This document shows positions 1-11,862 of a stretch of DNA of 64,000 nucleotides, piece after piece (the first letter of the stretch is position 1; the number at the start of each line of letters is the position of its first letter). This DNA is from Blepharisma stoltei. Taxonomy: Eukaryota > Ciliophora > Heterotrichea > Heterotrichida > Blepharismidae. A program made the position numbers and the translations under genes. The notes under the pieces were generated by a model. It did no database searches, was not told where the DNA came from, and saw nothing but the letters and a program-made list of their open reading frames with translations. Where the stretch lies: assembly GCA_914767885.1 (NCBI GenBank), contig CAJZBQ010000028.1, positions 62,001 through 126,000 of the forward strand, in the 5' to 3' direction.

Positions 1-2111
1 ATAATGGTTGTGAAGGTATTCAGCCACATCCTCCGAATATTGTGAAAAAAAGTAATGATATCGTGTTTGTAACAAATGCTAACAGAATTGGACTGCAAAG
101 TGCAAAGGTAACACCAAAGCATGATATTATTGGTTTCAAAAATTTTGATCATGAACTAGATACAATTGTGCTGGATGATACAAAACCAAAACTACATAGA
201 AAAACTGAGAATAGTATGCCAGTATCTATTACTAGTGGCATGAAATGTCTCAGTGCTGACTGTACCATCTCACAGGTTGAGATTAATTTTGAAATTCCTA
301 AAACACCGATTCAAGAAAAAGAGTTGCCAGTTATTCACAGAGACCCCGATAGCTCTTTGCTTGATTTATCATCAATAAGCATCAACGAAAGAAGCTTATA
401 CACGCCTATTAATGAAGAAAATAGCCAAAGCTACACTAGAAGATCCTCACTCCCCCCCCCTTAAATTGGAACAAAATATAAGTAAAATTTCCACTTTTTT
501 GGTAAATTAAACCCCCTTTAAATGGAACAAAATTTAATTTTATAATAAAAAATTATAGATAATTTTTATCTAAAAAGTTTTGGTATAAGTTAAATGTTTT
601 TTCTTAACTAAAATTAAAAATTTAGTTATATCTTGCTCTTTTTTAAAGAAAAAAGTATAAAGAGCATCTTATTTAAATAAATTTATTATCCTTAATTGCT
701 AAATTTTAAAAAAAAATTATTTTTTTTTTTTTAAAAATTTTTGTTATTTTTGATAAAAATAATATTTTTTATTTGGATAGTTTTGATATAAATTCAATAG
801 GAATTCTTTATAAAATTTCAAAATGTACTATTTCTTGCTTTATTTTAAAGAATAGAGTATAAAATAGTCTCTATTTAAACAAAATTAGCACTTTGATCGA
901 TAAATTTTCTAAAATTTTTTTTTTAATTTTTTTTATCAATATAAAAATTATAATTTTTGTGTAAATAATTTTGATACCAATTAATAGTGGCGTATTAACT
1001 AATAATGAAAATTTAGTTATATCTTGCTTTGTTTTAAAGGATAAAGAGTAAATAGCATTTTATTAAACAAATTTATTGATCTAATTCGATAAGTTTTTGA
1101 AATTTGTTTTTTTAAATCTTTATATATTTTATAAAAAAATTTATATTGATATTTTTTTTTAAAAAAAAAATTAACCCCCTCTTTAAATTGGAACTAAATT
1201 TTTAGTTCCAATTTAAAGGGGGGGAGTCAGAATCCACCACACGCCCAATTCCGAGAAAAGTGGAAATTACAAAAATTCCAACCAACCCTACAAGAGAATT
1301 TATTTTAAGCAAAATGATAGACTTAAAAGCATTTGTGACAAGGCCAGTTCCAAAAGGAATAACTTTACAATGCTCCATTAAAAGAGTCAATACAGGGATA
1401 GCACGATTTTATCCGAAATATTATTTATATTTTACAGAAGGCTGAAAGTTTTTATTAGCAGCCAAAAAAAGGGCCGGAAATAGAACAGCAAATTATATGT
1501 TGACGATTGATGAAAATAATTTTTCTGTAAAATCAAATGCTTATTTAGGAAAACTAAGGTCAAATTTTATTGGAAATGAGTTTGTTTTATATGATACAGG
1601 AAAGAACCCAAAATCAAAAGGAGCGACATCTGCCAATGTCAGGGAAGAGCTTGGAGCTGTCTTATATGTAAATTGTATTTAGGAATCTAATATAATGGGC
1701 CCCAAAGCCCCACGAAAAATGACAGTGTTAATCCCTGAAGTGGATTCTTCTACACGTGTAGTCTGGAAACCAATGAAGGTAATCTTTATTTAGACAGAAG
1801 ATTCAATGGTTTCGCACTATGGAACGAGCTATTTAAGCGGTTTAAGCAAGTTCATCAATAAGCCTCCATCATGGAATGAGTGTAATTTTTAGTCAGTTTC
1901 GAACTCTTACCATTTGAATTTCAGTCAAAAAGCCATTGCAAGTGTAAAAAATTTTCAGATTATCAGCGAGCTAAACGAAAACAAAATTTTACTTCAGCTT
2001 CTTCGCATTGGAGACCAGCATTTTAGCTTTGAGATTGAGTACCCATTTTCTCCTCTCCAAGCATTTGGAGTCGCTATAAGTAGTTTTGACAATAAATTAT
2101 GTACTGAATAA
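1..2111 (+). CDS. Tubby-family protein (TULP), 5' end outside the window
   Basis: The C-terminal part is a full Tubby domain, the beta-barrel/central-helix fold that binds PI(4,5)P2. Visible landmarks are FYPKYYLYF, SYIGKLRSN-like AYLGKLRSNFIGNEF, VLYDTGKNP, MGPKAPRKM, ASVKNFQII and the terminal SSFDNKL. The N-terminal part (1-449) is low-complexity and open at the window edge. A 777-bp C-run MITE (450-1226) splits a Ser codon region; excision with one TCA copy gives an uninterrupted frame. Three 15-nt introns follow: 1668-1682, 1779-1793 and 1882-1896 (the last restores Trp-Asn-Glu-Phe). UGA at 1443-1445 is Trp. The stop is UAA at 2109. In the family, TULPs carry membrane cargo to cilia. A ciliary role here is inferred from the family. 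Confidence 0.93.
450..1226. mobile_element. C-run MITE, family III (777 bp) inside the Tubby exon
   Basis: The ends are CTCCCCCCCCC plus TTAAATTGGAAC on the left and GTTCCAATTTAAAG plus a G-run and GAG on the right, flanked by TCA (447-449 and 1227-1229). A second direct copy of the terminal motif lies near 512-530. The right end is a hairpin of two facing copies (about 1172-1224). The AT-rich interior holds three degenerate repeats about 195-200 bp apart (starting near 605, 810 and 1005), each with an ATCTTGCT(T/C)-like core, a run to AAAG and TATTTAAA. There is no ORF, so the element is non-autonomous. Confidence 0.9.
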
Positions 2112-2124
2112 AATTATTAATTAT

Positions 2125-3627
2125 TTATCCTTTATACCCTACTCCGTAGCTCATTTTTTCTTTTTCAAATTCCAAGTCAAATGATTTTAGCTTACTTTTC
2201 TCTTTGTTTTTGAAGCATAAATAAATAGCCACCAGCCCTGCCCAAATCACCAGCATGTACTCAAATACGTTGTTTTCGTAAAAATATTTGAAAAATTCTA
2301 GATACTTGATTTGAATCCCAAACATATTATTTATGTCGCTCAGCCTCGTATACATTGCAAAAGAGTTTGTAGCGAATAAAGTGACAGCGACTGATGCAAA
2401 TAGAATTAAAATTGTGTTAAACAGCATTGAGTTCATAGGAGTTTTGTCAGGCTTCATTGGGTGGATTCGGAAGCACCATAAAAATCGAATTCCGAACTTA
2501 ACACATCCTTTTATGACTGCTAAAAGAAGATACATAGTTAACGCTGAATAAATTGTTGTAGCTAAAAATGATGTCCCAGGAGACTGCAGCTCGATCAGCA
2601 CTTTATTCAGAAAAGGTGACGTAGATTCCCCATTACTTTTTCTTGTCAGAATATAAAGAATTATCTGTAAAATCCACAGTATTGAAACACATAAACAAAT
2701 AAATCCCATAAACAAATAAAATGGGTACCATAATGGACTAGTCTTGCTTACCCCTTTTTCTACCAAAAATGTTTCATAATCTTGTTCTAATAGCAGCGTT
2801 TCTGCTTGAAGTTTGCTTGTATCTCTGCTTACAATCCCTTTAAGCCTTCTTCTTGCAGTCCATGAAGTTTCAGCTGAACATTGGGATTTAGCTATTTTTA
2901 TCTGGCCTGCTATTTCCAGAAGTTCCTTAGTTCTAGCCCTAAGCAGTCTTTCTTTAGATGCCAGTTCTCCAGGAGTCAATCTCTGTGGTCTAAATCTGAA
3001 TTTGTTAATAAAATCTAACGGTATTGCACTCAGCCCGACCCCACCAAAGAGAACTACAAGCCACCAGCCCAGCCAGGACATCATCCCCATAGCAAAAATA
3101 GGAAAAGTGACGTTAAATTCTAGGTCAGTGCTGCCTTGGTCACAAGTCGCTTGAAAATCAGAACTTGTAGGTCATTCACAAATATAAGTAGTTACTGGTA
3201 TTTTTGTATAAGAAATATAAACGTATAATAAAGCGGTGATAAGAATTTCGATAACTAGTAAAAAGAACATCATTTTCATTGTAAAACAAATCCTGTCACA
3301 TACTGGTTTTTCATCATCAGATTCGTAATAGAACATCGCGAATGGAAGCAAGGCGAATACAAGGGAAAAAACGGACATATAAATGATTTGCCATAGTAAA
3401 TCTATGTCAAGTCCACCTCCGCTTCCTTGTGTGTTTGAAACATCTAAAGGTAAAGTAAGAATTTGTCCCCATGCAAGCATGAGCCCGAAAAGCACTAAAA
3501 TTTTGCAAAATCATGAGTCAGAGAAACCTTTTTCTGAAGGGTCAAGATAGTAGATCATAAAATAGAAGTTTGATAGGAGTAGAACTACAGCAAGTATAAT
3601 TGTCAAGGCTACCAGAAAAGCATCCAT
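2125..3627 (-). CDS. LMBR1/LMBD1-like multi-pass membrane protein
   Basis: This is a 500-aa protein with about nine hydrophobic segments in the LMBR1 layout. An extracellular N-terminus is followed by paired helices, a WWLVVLFGGVGLSAIPLD segment, a long charged coiled loop (residues about 200-285, SKERLLRARTKELLE) and four more helices. LMBD1 is the lysosomal cobalamin exporter partner; LMBR1-like relatives are receptors. The family is clear but the exact orthologue is not. Two UGA codons (near 3508 and 3176) read as Trp and join two apparent ORFs. The start ATG at 3627 gives a first helix right after the Met. No introns or IESs are needed. It ends 14 bp from the Tubby stop (convergent). Confidence 0.85.
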
Positions 3628-4221
3628 ATCAATATACAAATATTGAATATCATTTTTAAAATTAATCAACAATACTGCTGAACTAGCATTATTTAAATCA
3701 AATAAAACAATTAAGAACTAAATTTAATAGAAAGCTGGAGCTATTTTTGAGATTTCTATAATGCTGATTAAATAAGCTATTTTACAATAATTGCTATTTT
3801 AGGTTTATAGATTCTGGCGGTGCCTTATGTGTTAAAATCGAGCTATATTATCATTCTAGCTTAATAATTTTCTGAATGCTTGATTATAGCTATAAATTTA
3901 GCATATCTTTTAGTATGATCATAGAATAGTATTATTTGATTTAAATTTTCTTTTTGCTTTAAATTATGTGTATGTGGAATTTTCCTAAGATTTTATCGAG
4001 CAAACATAGAAACCTCTAATTCATAAATCATTCGTTGCTATAAATGTCCTAATATTTTATTATATGATAGAATATGCAATTAAATGGAATTTAAATAAGA
4101 TTTTTGAAAATTAAAATCAGATAATCAATCCTTAAAATTCTAAAGTAACGATACCTGATGGAGTCATTGTTGCCAAAAGAAATAAGGCTATTTGTCCAAT
4201 GAAATATATTTATTGTTAAAT
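3628..4221. other. Intergenic region between divergent LMBD1-like and CK1 genes
   Basis: This is about 590 bp of AT-rich DNA with no supported ORF, RNA or repeat. It must hold both divergent promoters, but no recognisable element stands out. Confidence 0.5.
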
Positions 4222-5256
4222 ATGAGCTCTGGCAACTACACAGATCTGAGGGTGGCAGGGAAATATCGCCTTGGAGGTAAAATTGGCAGTGGCTCATTTG
4301 GGGAAATTTATCTCGGCTTAAATGTCCAAACAAACGAAGAAGTCGCTATAAAGCTTGAAAAAGCGAACACCCGTCATCCTCAGCTACTATATGAATCCAA
4401 GCTGTATCGTTTACTGCAAGGTGGAGTAGGAGTTCCTAATATTCATTGATTTGGTGTCGAAGGTGATTTTAACGTAATGGTATTAGACCTCTTAGGTCCT
4501 TCATTAGAAGACTTATTTACTTTTTGCAATAGACGATTTTCATTGAAAACTGTCCTTATGCTCGCAGATCAGATGATATCCAGAATTGAATTTTTTCACG
4601 CAAAAAACTTTTTGCATAGAGATATTAAGCCGGATAATTTTTTGATCGGGCTTGGAAAAAAAGCGAATCAAATCCATATCATAGACTTTGGGCTGGCTAA
4701 GAAATACAGAGACCCTAAAACTCAGCAGCATATACCTTATAGAGAAGGAAAAAGCTTGACAGGAACTGCAAGATATGCATCAGTTAGCACCCATCTTGGA
4801 ATTGAGCAGTCTCGAAGGGACGATCTTGAAGGCTTAGGCTTTGTTTTGATGTATTTTTTACGAGGATCTTTGCCATGAATGGGTCTTCGGGCACATACAA
4901 AGAAAGAGAAATATGATTTAATCATGCAAAGCAAGCTCGATACAAGAAATGAGGTCCTTTGTCAAGGATTCCCACAGGAAATGATGATTTATATGAATTA
5001 TTGTAGAGCGCTAAGGTTCGAGGAAAGGCCTGATTATGCTTATCTAAAAAGGATGCTCAAAGACCTATTTTTCAGAGAAAATTACCAATATGATTTTATA
5101 TATGACTGAACGATACTAAATTTCGTATTTTCTATTTAGAATAAAAATAGCAGAAACGAAGAAAGGAAAAAAGAAAGAAGCTCAAAAAATGAAGAAGAAA
5201 AAGTCAATCAGCAAAAAACTAATGAAGAAGTGAGACCGCGCCAGAGAAATATGTAA
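4222..5256 (+). CDS. Casein kinase 1 family Ser/Thr kinase
   Basis: The kinase domain occupies residues about 12-285. It has the Gly-loop [12 protein letters not shown], the catalytic Lys in AIKLE, the CK1 signature [10 protein letters not shown], catalytic [10 protein letters not shown], the DFG motif [10 protein letters not shown] and the CK1 motif GTARYASV. Two UGA codons fall on invariant Trp positions (4447-4449, PNIHW; 4876-4878, GSLPW). A 15-nt intron (5125-5139, gtattttctatttag) lies after YDWTILNF and opens a short Lys/Glu-rich tail to UAA at 5254. The protein is about 339 aa. ATG 4222 is preferred over upstream non-ATG codons because the conserved N-terminus begins just after it. 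Confidence 0.95.
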
Positions 5257-5375
5257 TCTAAAATTTCAAATAGGAATTTGTAATATTTATAAGAATAAGC
5301 TTTCATTATAAAATATTCTTTTTTATATAAGATAAGCCATAGTAGTATATTAATTGATATATTTTTTATAGAAAA

Positions 5376-6856
5376 TTAAGAATTGGCTGCTTTAAGCTTA
5401 AACTTAATCTTTTTTTTAGAAATAGCAGCCTGGAAAAGAGTATGGTTGGACTTAAAAACCATTCCATCATAGATTTCAAAACTTTCATTCAAATAGAGCC
5501 ATGTCCCATTTGTGCTTAATTTATGGATTTCTAAATCTCCATCTGCAAGTATCCATTTTTCATCTTCATAATAAATAGTGCACTGGATTTTTGATATCAA
5601 AGTATCGTCAATTTGGATTTCACAATTCGGTGTCCTGCCTATGCGAATTGCGCTATTTCTGTAATCTGGCTCATTAAAATAGAAAATATCCCCAGTGTTT
5701 CTGGCTCCAAAAAGCTTGATTCTCAGTCTCAGAAATGCGCTATCATTGCTTTTCACTAGATTTATTAATAAAAAATTGTCCCCAATATGCAAAAGATAAT
5801 TATCTTTGAGCTCTAATGGGTATAATAACCTTACAAAAGTTCCAAAGCCAATAGCTAAATCTTTAATAAAATAGGTATCACTTTCCACTGAATAAATTAT
5901 CTGGAAATGCTGCCCTCGATGTTTTTCTGCCAAACTTTTATCTTGGGGAGGGATTACGATATCATTAATAATCTCGCCTTTATGCTTGTTTCTTTTTTTG
6001 CACCCAAAATAGGTGGTTCCATCTTTTATAGCCCGTAGAGAGTTTTCGTAGCCTAACTCCCCCCCTCCGTGAGTGAACAAAACCATTAGAAAAATCGCCA
6101 TTTTTTTGCCAAAAAACCCACCCTCCGTGAGTGAACAAAAATTTTTTTAATACAAAAATTTTTTATGGAAAAAAATTTTAATATATAAATGATAATTAGT
6201 ATAATGAAATCTAGAGCTAATTCTATTTAATTTTGAACGAATTGCTTTTTGAAACATAAATTTTATAAATTAAATTAATATTTGCTTTCCAATTTTTGCG
6301 AATTAGGATTTTTTTAAATTTCGAAAAAAATATTTTTCAGAAAATTTTATATATATAAATTTTTTTAAAAAAAAAAAAATTAACCCCCCTCCGTGAGTGA
6401 ACAAAATTTTTTTGTTCACTCACGGAGGGGGGGGGGAGTAAGGCATTTATGCAGATCACTGTATTTTTGGGAAGACTTGAAGAGCTAAATTCCCATAAAA
6501 ATATTTTTTTATGAATATCCGAATTTAGGCTTTTCAGAAGAGAATTATTTTTTAATAAAAAAAATTATTAAGGCTGAGGTAAGAACTTTTAATTTCAAGA
6601 CTTTTGCATAATTTAAGCACTGCTCAAGCCTGTGTCTATATGCATCATCATATTTAGAGTCATTAGTAGCGAGCTCAAGGTGAAATGATTCTCTTATGAT
6701 TGAAATGTGTTCAGGCTTGGACTCGTCCTTTGAAGCATTTTCATTTCCTTTTCGATTTGTTTGCTCTGAGAGCACTTCAGGGCTTCGGAGAGGATATTCG
6801 AGCTCAATAAATTGGAGTTCATATTGAGGCGCGCATAAACTTGTACTGCAGCACAT
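5376..6856 (-). CDS. FHA-domain protein split by a MITE
   Basis: The C-terminal third is an FHA phosphothreonine-binding domain with IRIGRTPNCEIQI, a Ser-Lys pair (LISKIQC) and STNGTWLYLN. A repeated beta-rich region precedes it. The N-terminus starts MCCSTSLCAP, so Cys acylation is possible. A 382-bp MITE (6057-6438) interrupts a Leu codon; removal with one TAA joins ICINA to LGYENS. A second, unplaced insert is needed around 6545-6570. There the AT-rich stretch contains a stop, and frame changes from TSALII to SLNSDIHKK; several TA pairs would fit. Substrates are unknown. Confidence 0.75.
6057..6438. mobile_element. C-run MITE, family I (382 bp) in the FHA gene
   Basis: The element is flanked by TAA (6054-6056, 6439-6441). 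The terminal motif is CTCCGTGAGTGAACAAAA behind a C-run. A second direct copy lies about 65 bp inside the left end, and a facing pair forms a hairpin at the right end (about 6386-6436). It is a close relative of the elements at 10074, 16973 and 58329. Confidence 0.92.
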
Positions 6857-8343
6857 CTGAGTATTATTCTACCTTCATTCCATTTGAATTACCCATATAT
6901 TAATTCCTATTATATTTGTTTGGATTTTTTATTCATTTTTTGATAATTAGTTTGGCTAAATTATTTTTTTTTAATAGGTAATCTACTTTGCGCTGTATTA
7001 GCTAAATAATAATTTACAAGAAAAGAGATATACTGTGCTAGATTGAGTTGAGTATATTTATGAGAGGACAAGGAGAATTTTATAAAATTTAACTCCCCTT
7101 CCTCGCTAAGAGCAAGTTTTATTGCTTGTTAGAAGAGAGATTTTTGTTAAACTTTATATAAAATTTCTATATCATTTTTTTTTCTGTATTCTAAAAAATT
7201 TGAATTTGATTAAAAATCTAATTTAATTTATACAGTTTATGTTTTAGAATACTATTTGTCTAAAATTAAATTTAATTTGCTTATATTAGATTAATTTGCT
7301 TACTCCCCCCCCCATCCTTTATCGAACGATTGACTGTAAAAATTCCTAAAAATTGGGAAAATTAACCCCCATCCTTGATCGAACGATTTTCATATCATGC
7401 AAAATTTTTATATATATAAAAATATATTAGTTATCAAAAGTTTGGGAAGATGTGCATAATGAAGTTGTTTTCAGAGACTTTTGAGACGACAGAAAGCTTC
7501 GGAATCAACCATTCGAAGTGATTTAGTCATCAATCAGGGCTTAAAAACTCAATAATCTAATAAAATAGAGATTCTTTTAAAATTTTTAAAAATAAAAATT
7601 AATTACAAATTAAAATTTATACAGTTTAAATGTAACTAATAAATCAAAATATTAAAAATTGGTATTTTTTATGAGATTAATTCAATTTTTTGCTGTAAAA
7701 ATAATTATTAAATACTCTTAACACTCTTATTTAAAAGTAAATAAAAATATATATAAATTTTTTTTTCCCAAAAAAATTTTTTTTAACCCCCATCCTTGAT
7801 CGAACGACGGCGAGTCGTTCGATCAAGGATGGGGGGGGAGTTAAGATTTTATTATTATAATCACTAATTATATATTAACAATAGATTATGTCCAAAATTT
7901 AAAGAAAAAGGCTTTCTTATTCATGAAGGAGGATATTTTCTATAATAGTTTTGCTCGCTAATCAAGGGGCAGTGTATGAAAAATATTAGCTTTCCAATTT
8001 TTATAAAATTTAATTTTCGGCTGCATAATGAAATATTATTATATTTCTCAATTAAATAATAAATTTGTCAAACACAACTTCTGTTCTATAAAGAAAAAAT
8101 AAAATTTTGGAAAAATCAAATTCAGCTGCAATTTATTGCCTCTTTGATTTATCTAAAAACTCTTTTACTTATTTGAAACCTAGTGAGTAAAAATAAATAA
8201 TGCTTTTCACAGCTAATTTTATAATATATAATTTTCTCAATAATTTTTAAAATTTAAATACTCTGCTAGTCTTCATCCTTATTTCAATTGAATGATCATA
8301 CATTGCCTCTCAAACCTCTATAATTCTCACTTCATATATATAA
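6857..8343. other. Intergenic region containing one MITE
   Basis: This region has no supported gene. A family II MITE occupies 7303-7840. A fragment TTTAACTCCCCTTCCTCG near 7088, followed by a short stem-loop of AGCAAG and CTTGTT-like arms, may be a decayed MITE end. The rest is AT-rich without visible structure. Confidence 0.55.
7303..7840. mobile_element. C-run MITE, family II (538 bp), intergenic
   Basis: It is flanked by TTA (7300-7302, 7841-7843). The terminal motif is CATCCTTGATCGAACGA behind a C-run. A second direct copy lies about 65 bp in (near 7366-7390). The right end is a near-perfect hairpin (about 7786-7840) with loop CGGCGAG. The same family, in opposite orientation, is at 33055-33615. 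Confidence 0.9.
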
Positions 8344-8649
8344 ATGGTGCTTACTCGGCTTCTAAGACGATCATTTACTCTTGCAGCAAGAGACGTCAAG
8401 CCTCTTCATCCTTCTGACCCAAAGGCAAAAATCCCAATTTACGTGAACGGTGTGAGGACTTTTCCGCCAACAATTGATGAACATGGCAGAATTACGTATT
8501 ATCATGAATTCCCTGAAGACTGGAAACCATATTCTATGAACTATGTAGGTCATGGCTGGTTGATTGTGACTCAAATATTCTTGTGGGCATCTGTGTTCTT
8601 TTATGATCAGAAGATTAAGAATATCACTGAAAAAGAAAGGGAAATTTAA
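8344..8649 (+). CDS. Small single-pass protein, probably mitochondrial
   Basis: This is 101 aa. The N-terminus is Arg-rich and lacks acidic residues (MVLTRLLRRSFTLAARD), typical of a mitochondrial presequence. A polar middle is followed by one transmembrane segment (residues about 72-88, WLIVTQIFLWASVFFY) and a charged tail. Size and layout fit a respiratory-complex accessory subunit, but no family is recognised. It is intronless, starts at the first ATG and ends UAA. Confidence 0.7.
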   Translation: MVLTRLLRRSFTLAARDVKPLHPSDPKAKIPIYVNGVRTFPPTIDEHGRITYYHEFPEDWKPYSMNYVGHGWLIVTQIFLWASVFFYDQKIKNITEKEREI

Positions 8650-9076
8650 GATAAGATTTCCAAATAACCTTGCTGAATTAAATTTACATAAATTAAGCCT
8701 CCATAGAGTCTATCTAAGACTGAGTAATAATTTTAGGGACTTTATGATGCTAGTTTACGTATCTTCTCTTCTAAAAACGCCTGTTAAATGCTTATCTAGG
8801 TATTTTGTTAATAATTTTTTTAAAAATTCCTCATATTATGAAATTTAACGCAGACACATATTTATTTAATTAAATTTAATTTAATTTTCATCAAGCTATA
8901 AGCATTAATTTGCACTAAAAGGGCATTATCTTGCAAATTGGCATTTTAATTTTACCTAATTCTGCATATTCTCGAGTAGAAGAATTCGAAAAATAGATCT
9001 TGATATTTTAATTATTTTTAAACATAAATCGAGCTGTTTGCTTGAAGTGTTCGTAAAAGTATAATATAAAATAGAT
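8650..9076. other. Intergenic region
   Basis: AT-rich and about 430 bp. A short open frame from 8650 to 8848 is out of frame with the preceding gene and has no coding character. No RNA or repeat was seen. Confidence 0.5.
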
Positions 9077-11631
9077 ATGGAGCCCATCTCAGAGCAAATA
9101 AAGAAATTACTAGAAGAAGGTGGGCAAGGCATCATTGAAATGCATCCAGAGCGTCACAATCTTTCCTCTCTAATCTCGCTTATCACTCTCTATAAAAAAT
9201 CAGCCCAGATTAGTAAAATTATAATTTGTACTAAAAACATTGAAGAAGTGGACGAAATACTCAAAAGACTTAAACAAATAAATTTTGATGGCCTTGCATT
9301 TGGAATTTTACACAAGAAAGGCTTGTGCCTTAACAATGAAGTAAACTCAAAAGAAAGAATTGAAGTCGAATCAGAGTGTCTCGAGCTCTGCAACGCCAGT
9401 CAAGGCTGCAGCTACTATGAAAATTTCAAAGAAAAGCCAAATTTTTTTATCAATGGTGTCTTAACAAGCAAAGAGCTAAAAGATATCTGCGAACTTGCTG
9501 GGATCTGCCCTTATTTTTTACAAAGACGTGCTTTGTCTCAAGCAGAAGTCATTGTTTGTACCCACCAGTATTTCTTTCAGTCCGGATTTTCAGATCTAAA
9601 ATCAACCCTTAATCAAAAAAACGCGATTTTATTTTTAGATTCCCATAATCTTGACTCCACAATATTAGACGAATGCAGCATAAATTTGAATTTAAACTTA
9701 TTATCAGAATCTTTAGGAAACATAAAAGCTATTTTGCAGATTCTTGAAACCACTGATCAAAATTTGAAGCAAAATTATTACAATGCTATGAAAAATGTAA
9801 ATTTTATTCTGTTTTGGATCAGTTTGGCAGAAATATTATATCCTAGTATATTTTTTAAAGTATCCATTAATATATTAAATTAAGTATAATTAGAACTTAA
9901 AATCTGCGAATTTTTTTGAAAGAAGTTTAATGGCTATTTCTGTTCCTGATAGCTTGATGGAGAGAACAGTCCCAGGCCAAATAAGAAAGCCGGAATATTT
10001 TTTAGGATTTATTAAAAGGGTTGCAGTCCACCTAAGAAAGCTTTTAAGATCAAAAGAACCAAAAATATACTCACTCCACTCCCTCCCCCCCCCCCCCCTC
10101 CGTGAGCGAACAAAAAAATTTTGTTCGCTCACGGAGGGGGGTTAATTTTTTTTTTTAAAAAAAATTTATATATAAATTTTTATAAAAAATATTTTTTTCG
10201 AAATTTAAAAAAATCCTAATTTGCAAAAATTGGGAAGCAAATATTAATTTAATTTGCAAAATTTATGTTTTAAAACGCAATTTGTTTAAAATTAAACAGA
10301 ATTAGCTAGATATTTCACGATAATAATTATCACTTATATATCAATTTTTTTTCTATTAAAAAAATTTTTGTTCACTCACGGAGGGTGGGGTTTTTGGTCA
10401 AAAAATGGCGATTTTTCTAATGGTTTTTGTTCGCTCACGGAGGGGGGGGGGGGGAGTCAGGATCTCGAATGCTCTACGACTTAAAAGTTAACGCTCTAAT
10501 CGAGCCTGACTGCTTGAAATTCGCGATTTTTTCCCTCCATGCTCTCTTTACCCTATTTTCTGACATTTTGCCTAAAGAATACTACCCTCTTCAGCTGCTC
10601 TGCAGATTTTGCACAATTTTAGCAAACAGCTCAGAAGGTTTTATAATAGTTTTTGAGCCCCACCCAGAGTCTCAAAACATTTACTCTCCTGTTTTACAAT
10701 TAACTTGCCTTGACGCTACATTTTGCTTATCTCCTATATTAAGCTCCTTTTCCTCATCTTTATTTGTAACAGCAACCTGCACCCCGCCTGAAATTTTTTC
10801 AAAATTATTAGGCCTTTCCCCAAGTTTTAAGACAGAATTAAGCTGTTCTTCAATATATTGCCCACTAATGCTGACGAAAGGATCTGATCAATTGGCAGTT
10901 TCAGCTAAAGAAGAAAAAAGTGATGAAGGGGTAATTAGGAATTATGGGGATTTATTATTGGAGCTGGCTGATACCATTCCTGACGGAATCATTTGTTTTG
11001 TGACTGGATATAAGTATTTAGAGGACATTGTGCTAAAATGGAACGAAACTGGCTTACTTTATAGGCTGTTGGACCACAAATTGGTATTTTTTGAAAGCCG
11101 TGATGTGAGGGAAACACAAATAGCTTTATATAATTTCAAGCTTGCATGCTCTTCTGGAAGAGGGGCTGTTTTATTTTGTGTAACAAATGGATATGCAGTT
11201 GATGCTGTGAGTATTTTTTCAGCATGGTGCAAATGTGTGGTTATTTTTGGAGTCCCTTATCAAGATGTGCTGAGTCGGGTATGCTTTTTAATATTAAATT
11301 AGAAAAAATTATAAATATATAGTCCTATTTAATTTAATAAAAAATACTAAAAGCAAGACTTACATATATAAAAGAAAAATATTCAATTGAAGAAAGTGAA
11401 ATGCTTAATTTTGACTCAATGAGACAAACAGTTTATTGTATGAGCCAAGCATTAAGACCAAATAATAATTATGCTTTACAAATTTTCGCAGATAAAAGAT
11501 ATGTTTATAGCCAAAAGAAAGATAAGCTTCCCAAATGGATCCAAGAGAAATTAAAGCCGAATTTTTCAAGTTTGTCAACAGACGCACTTATTAATATTTC
11601 AAGGCAATTTCTTAGGACTGCAGCTATATAA
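9077..11631 (+). CDS. XPD/Rad3-family helicase paralogue lacking ATPase motifs (pseudohelicase)
   Basis: The whole XPD layout is present: FGILHKKGLCLN, four Fe-S-type cysteines (LC, EC/LC, GCSYYE, ICPYFLQRRALSQA), the arch region, VPGQIRKPEYFLGF, MLTKGSDQL, VIRNYG, ESRDVRETQIAL and the C-terminal IFADKRY block. Catalytic motifs are gone. Walker A (family EMPSGTGKT) is EMHPERHNL; DEAH is LDSH; motif V EGID is lost in NGYAVDAVSIF; motif VI GRxxR is SQALR. The frame is nevertheless open after removing two TA-bounded IESs (9798-9897, 11280-11344) and one MITE (10074-10456), which argues for a conserved non-catalytic role. True XPD is the TFIIH helicase. A structural TFIIH-like role is inference. 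Confidence 0.88.
9798..9897. other. IES, 100 bp, TA-bounded, in XPD-like gene
   Basis: Removal joins GTA (9797-9799) to the frame after TA 9898-9899, giving NVKSANFFERSLMAIS and running into conserved VPGQIR. In-frame stops lie inside. Confidence 0.75.
10074..10456. mobile_element. C-run MITE, family I (383 bp) in XPD-like exon, inverted
   Basis: It is flanked by TCA (10071-10073, 10457-10459), so its boundary has no TA. The hairpin end is on the left (two facing CTCCGTGAGCGAAC copies) and the double direct end on the right. Removal leaves one TCA (Ser) and joins PKIYS to GSRMLYD. Confidence 0.93.
11280..11344. other. IES, 65 bp, TA-bounded, in XPD-like gene
   Basis: Removal joins LSRV to LKARLTYIKEKY, matching the conserved RARLEYL region of XPD. 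The TAs are 11280-11281 and 11345-11346. Confidence 0.9.
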
Positions 11632-11862
11632 TTTGAATTAATTATGATTTTATATTAAAAATCAAAATTTATTTACTACAAAGGCTATAAGAAAATTTTT
11701 AGTTTAAAATAATATTTCTAATAGGCTTCTTTTAAATATTTCATATGAAGGATTTAGCTATTTTTTCTAATAGCTTATTTTTGCTATCAAGCATAATAAA
11801 ATTAATTTAAGGTAAATCTCATAATCCAAAAAATTCACAACTTGGGGGCCTGCTATAATTAA

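Noticed and set aside
9190-9393. Minus-strand frames opposite XPD-like, CK1, PP2A-A and other genes
   Set aside because: They are opposite-strand shadows of well-supported coding sequence.
9077-11631. XPD-like gene as a decaying pseudogene
   Set aside because: The frame stays open for about 780 codons, and non-catalytic conserved blocks and four Fe-S-type cysteines are intact, so loss is confined to the catalytic motifs.
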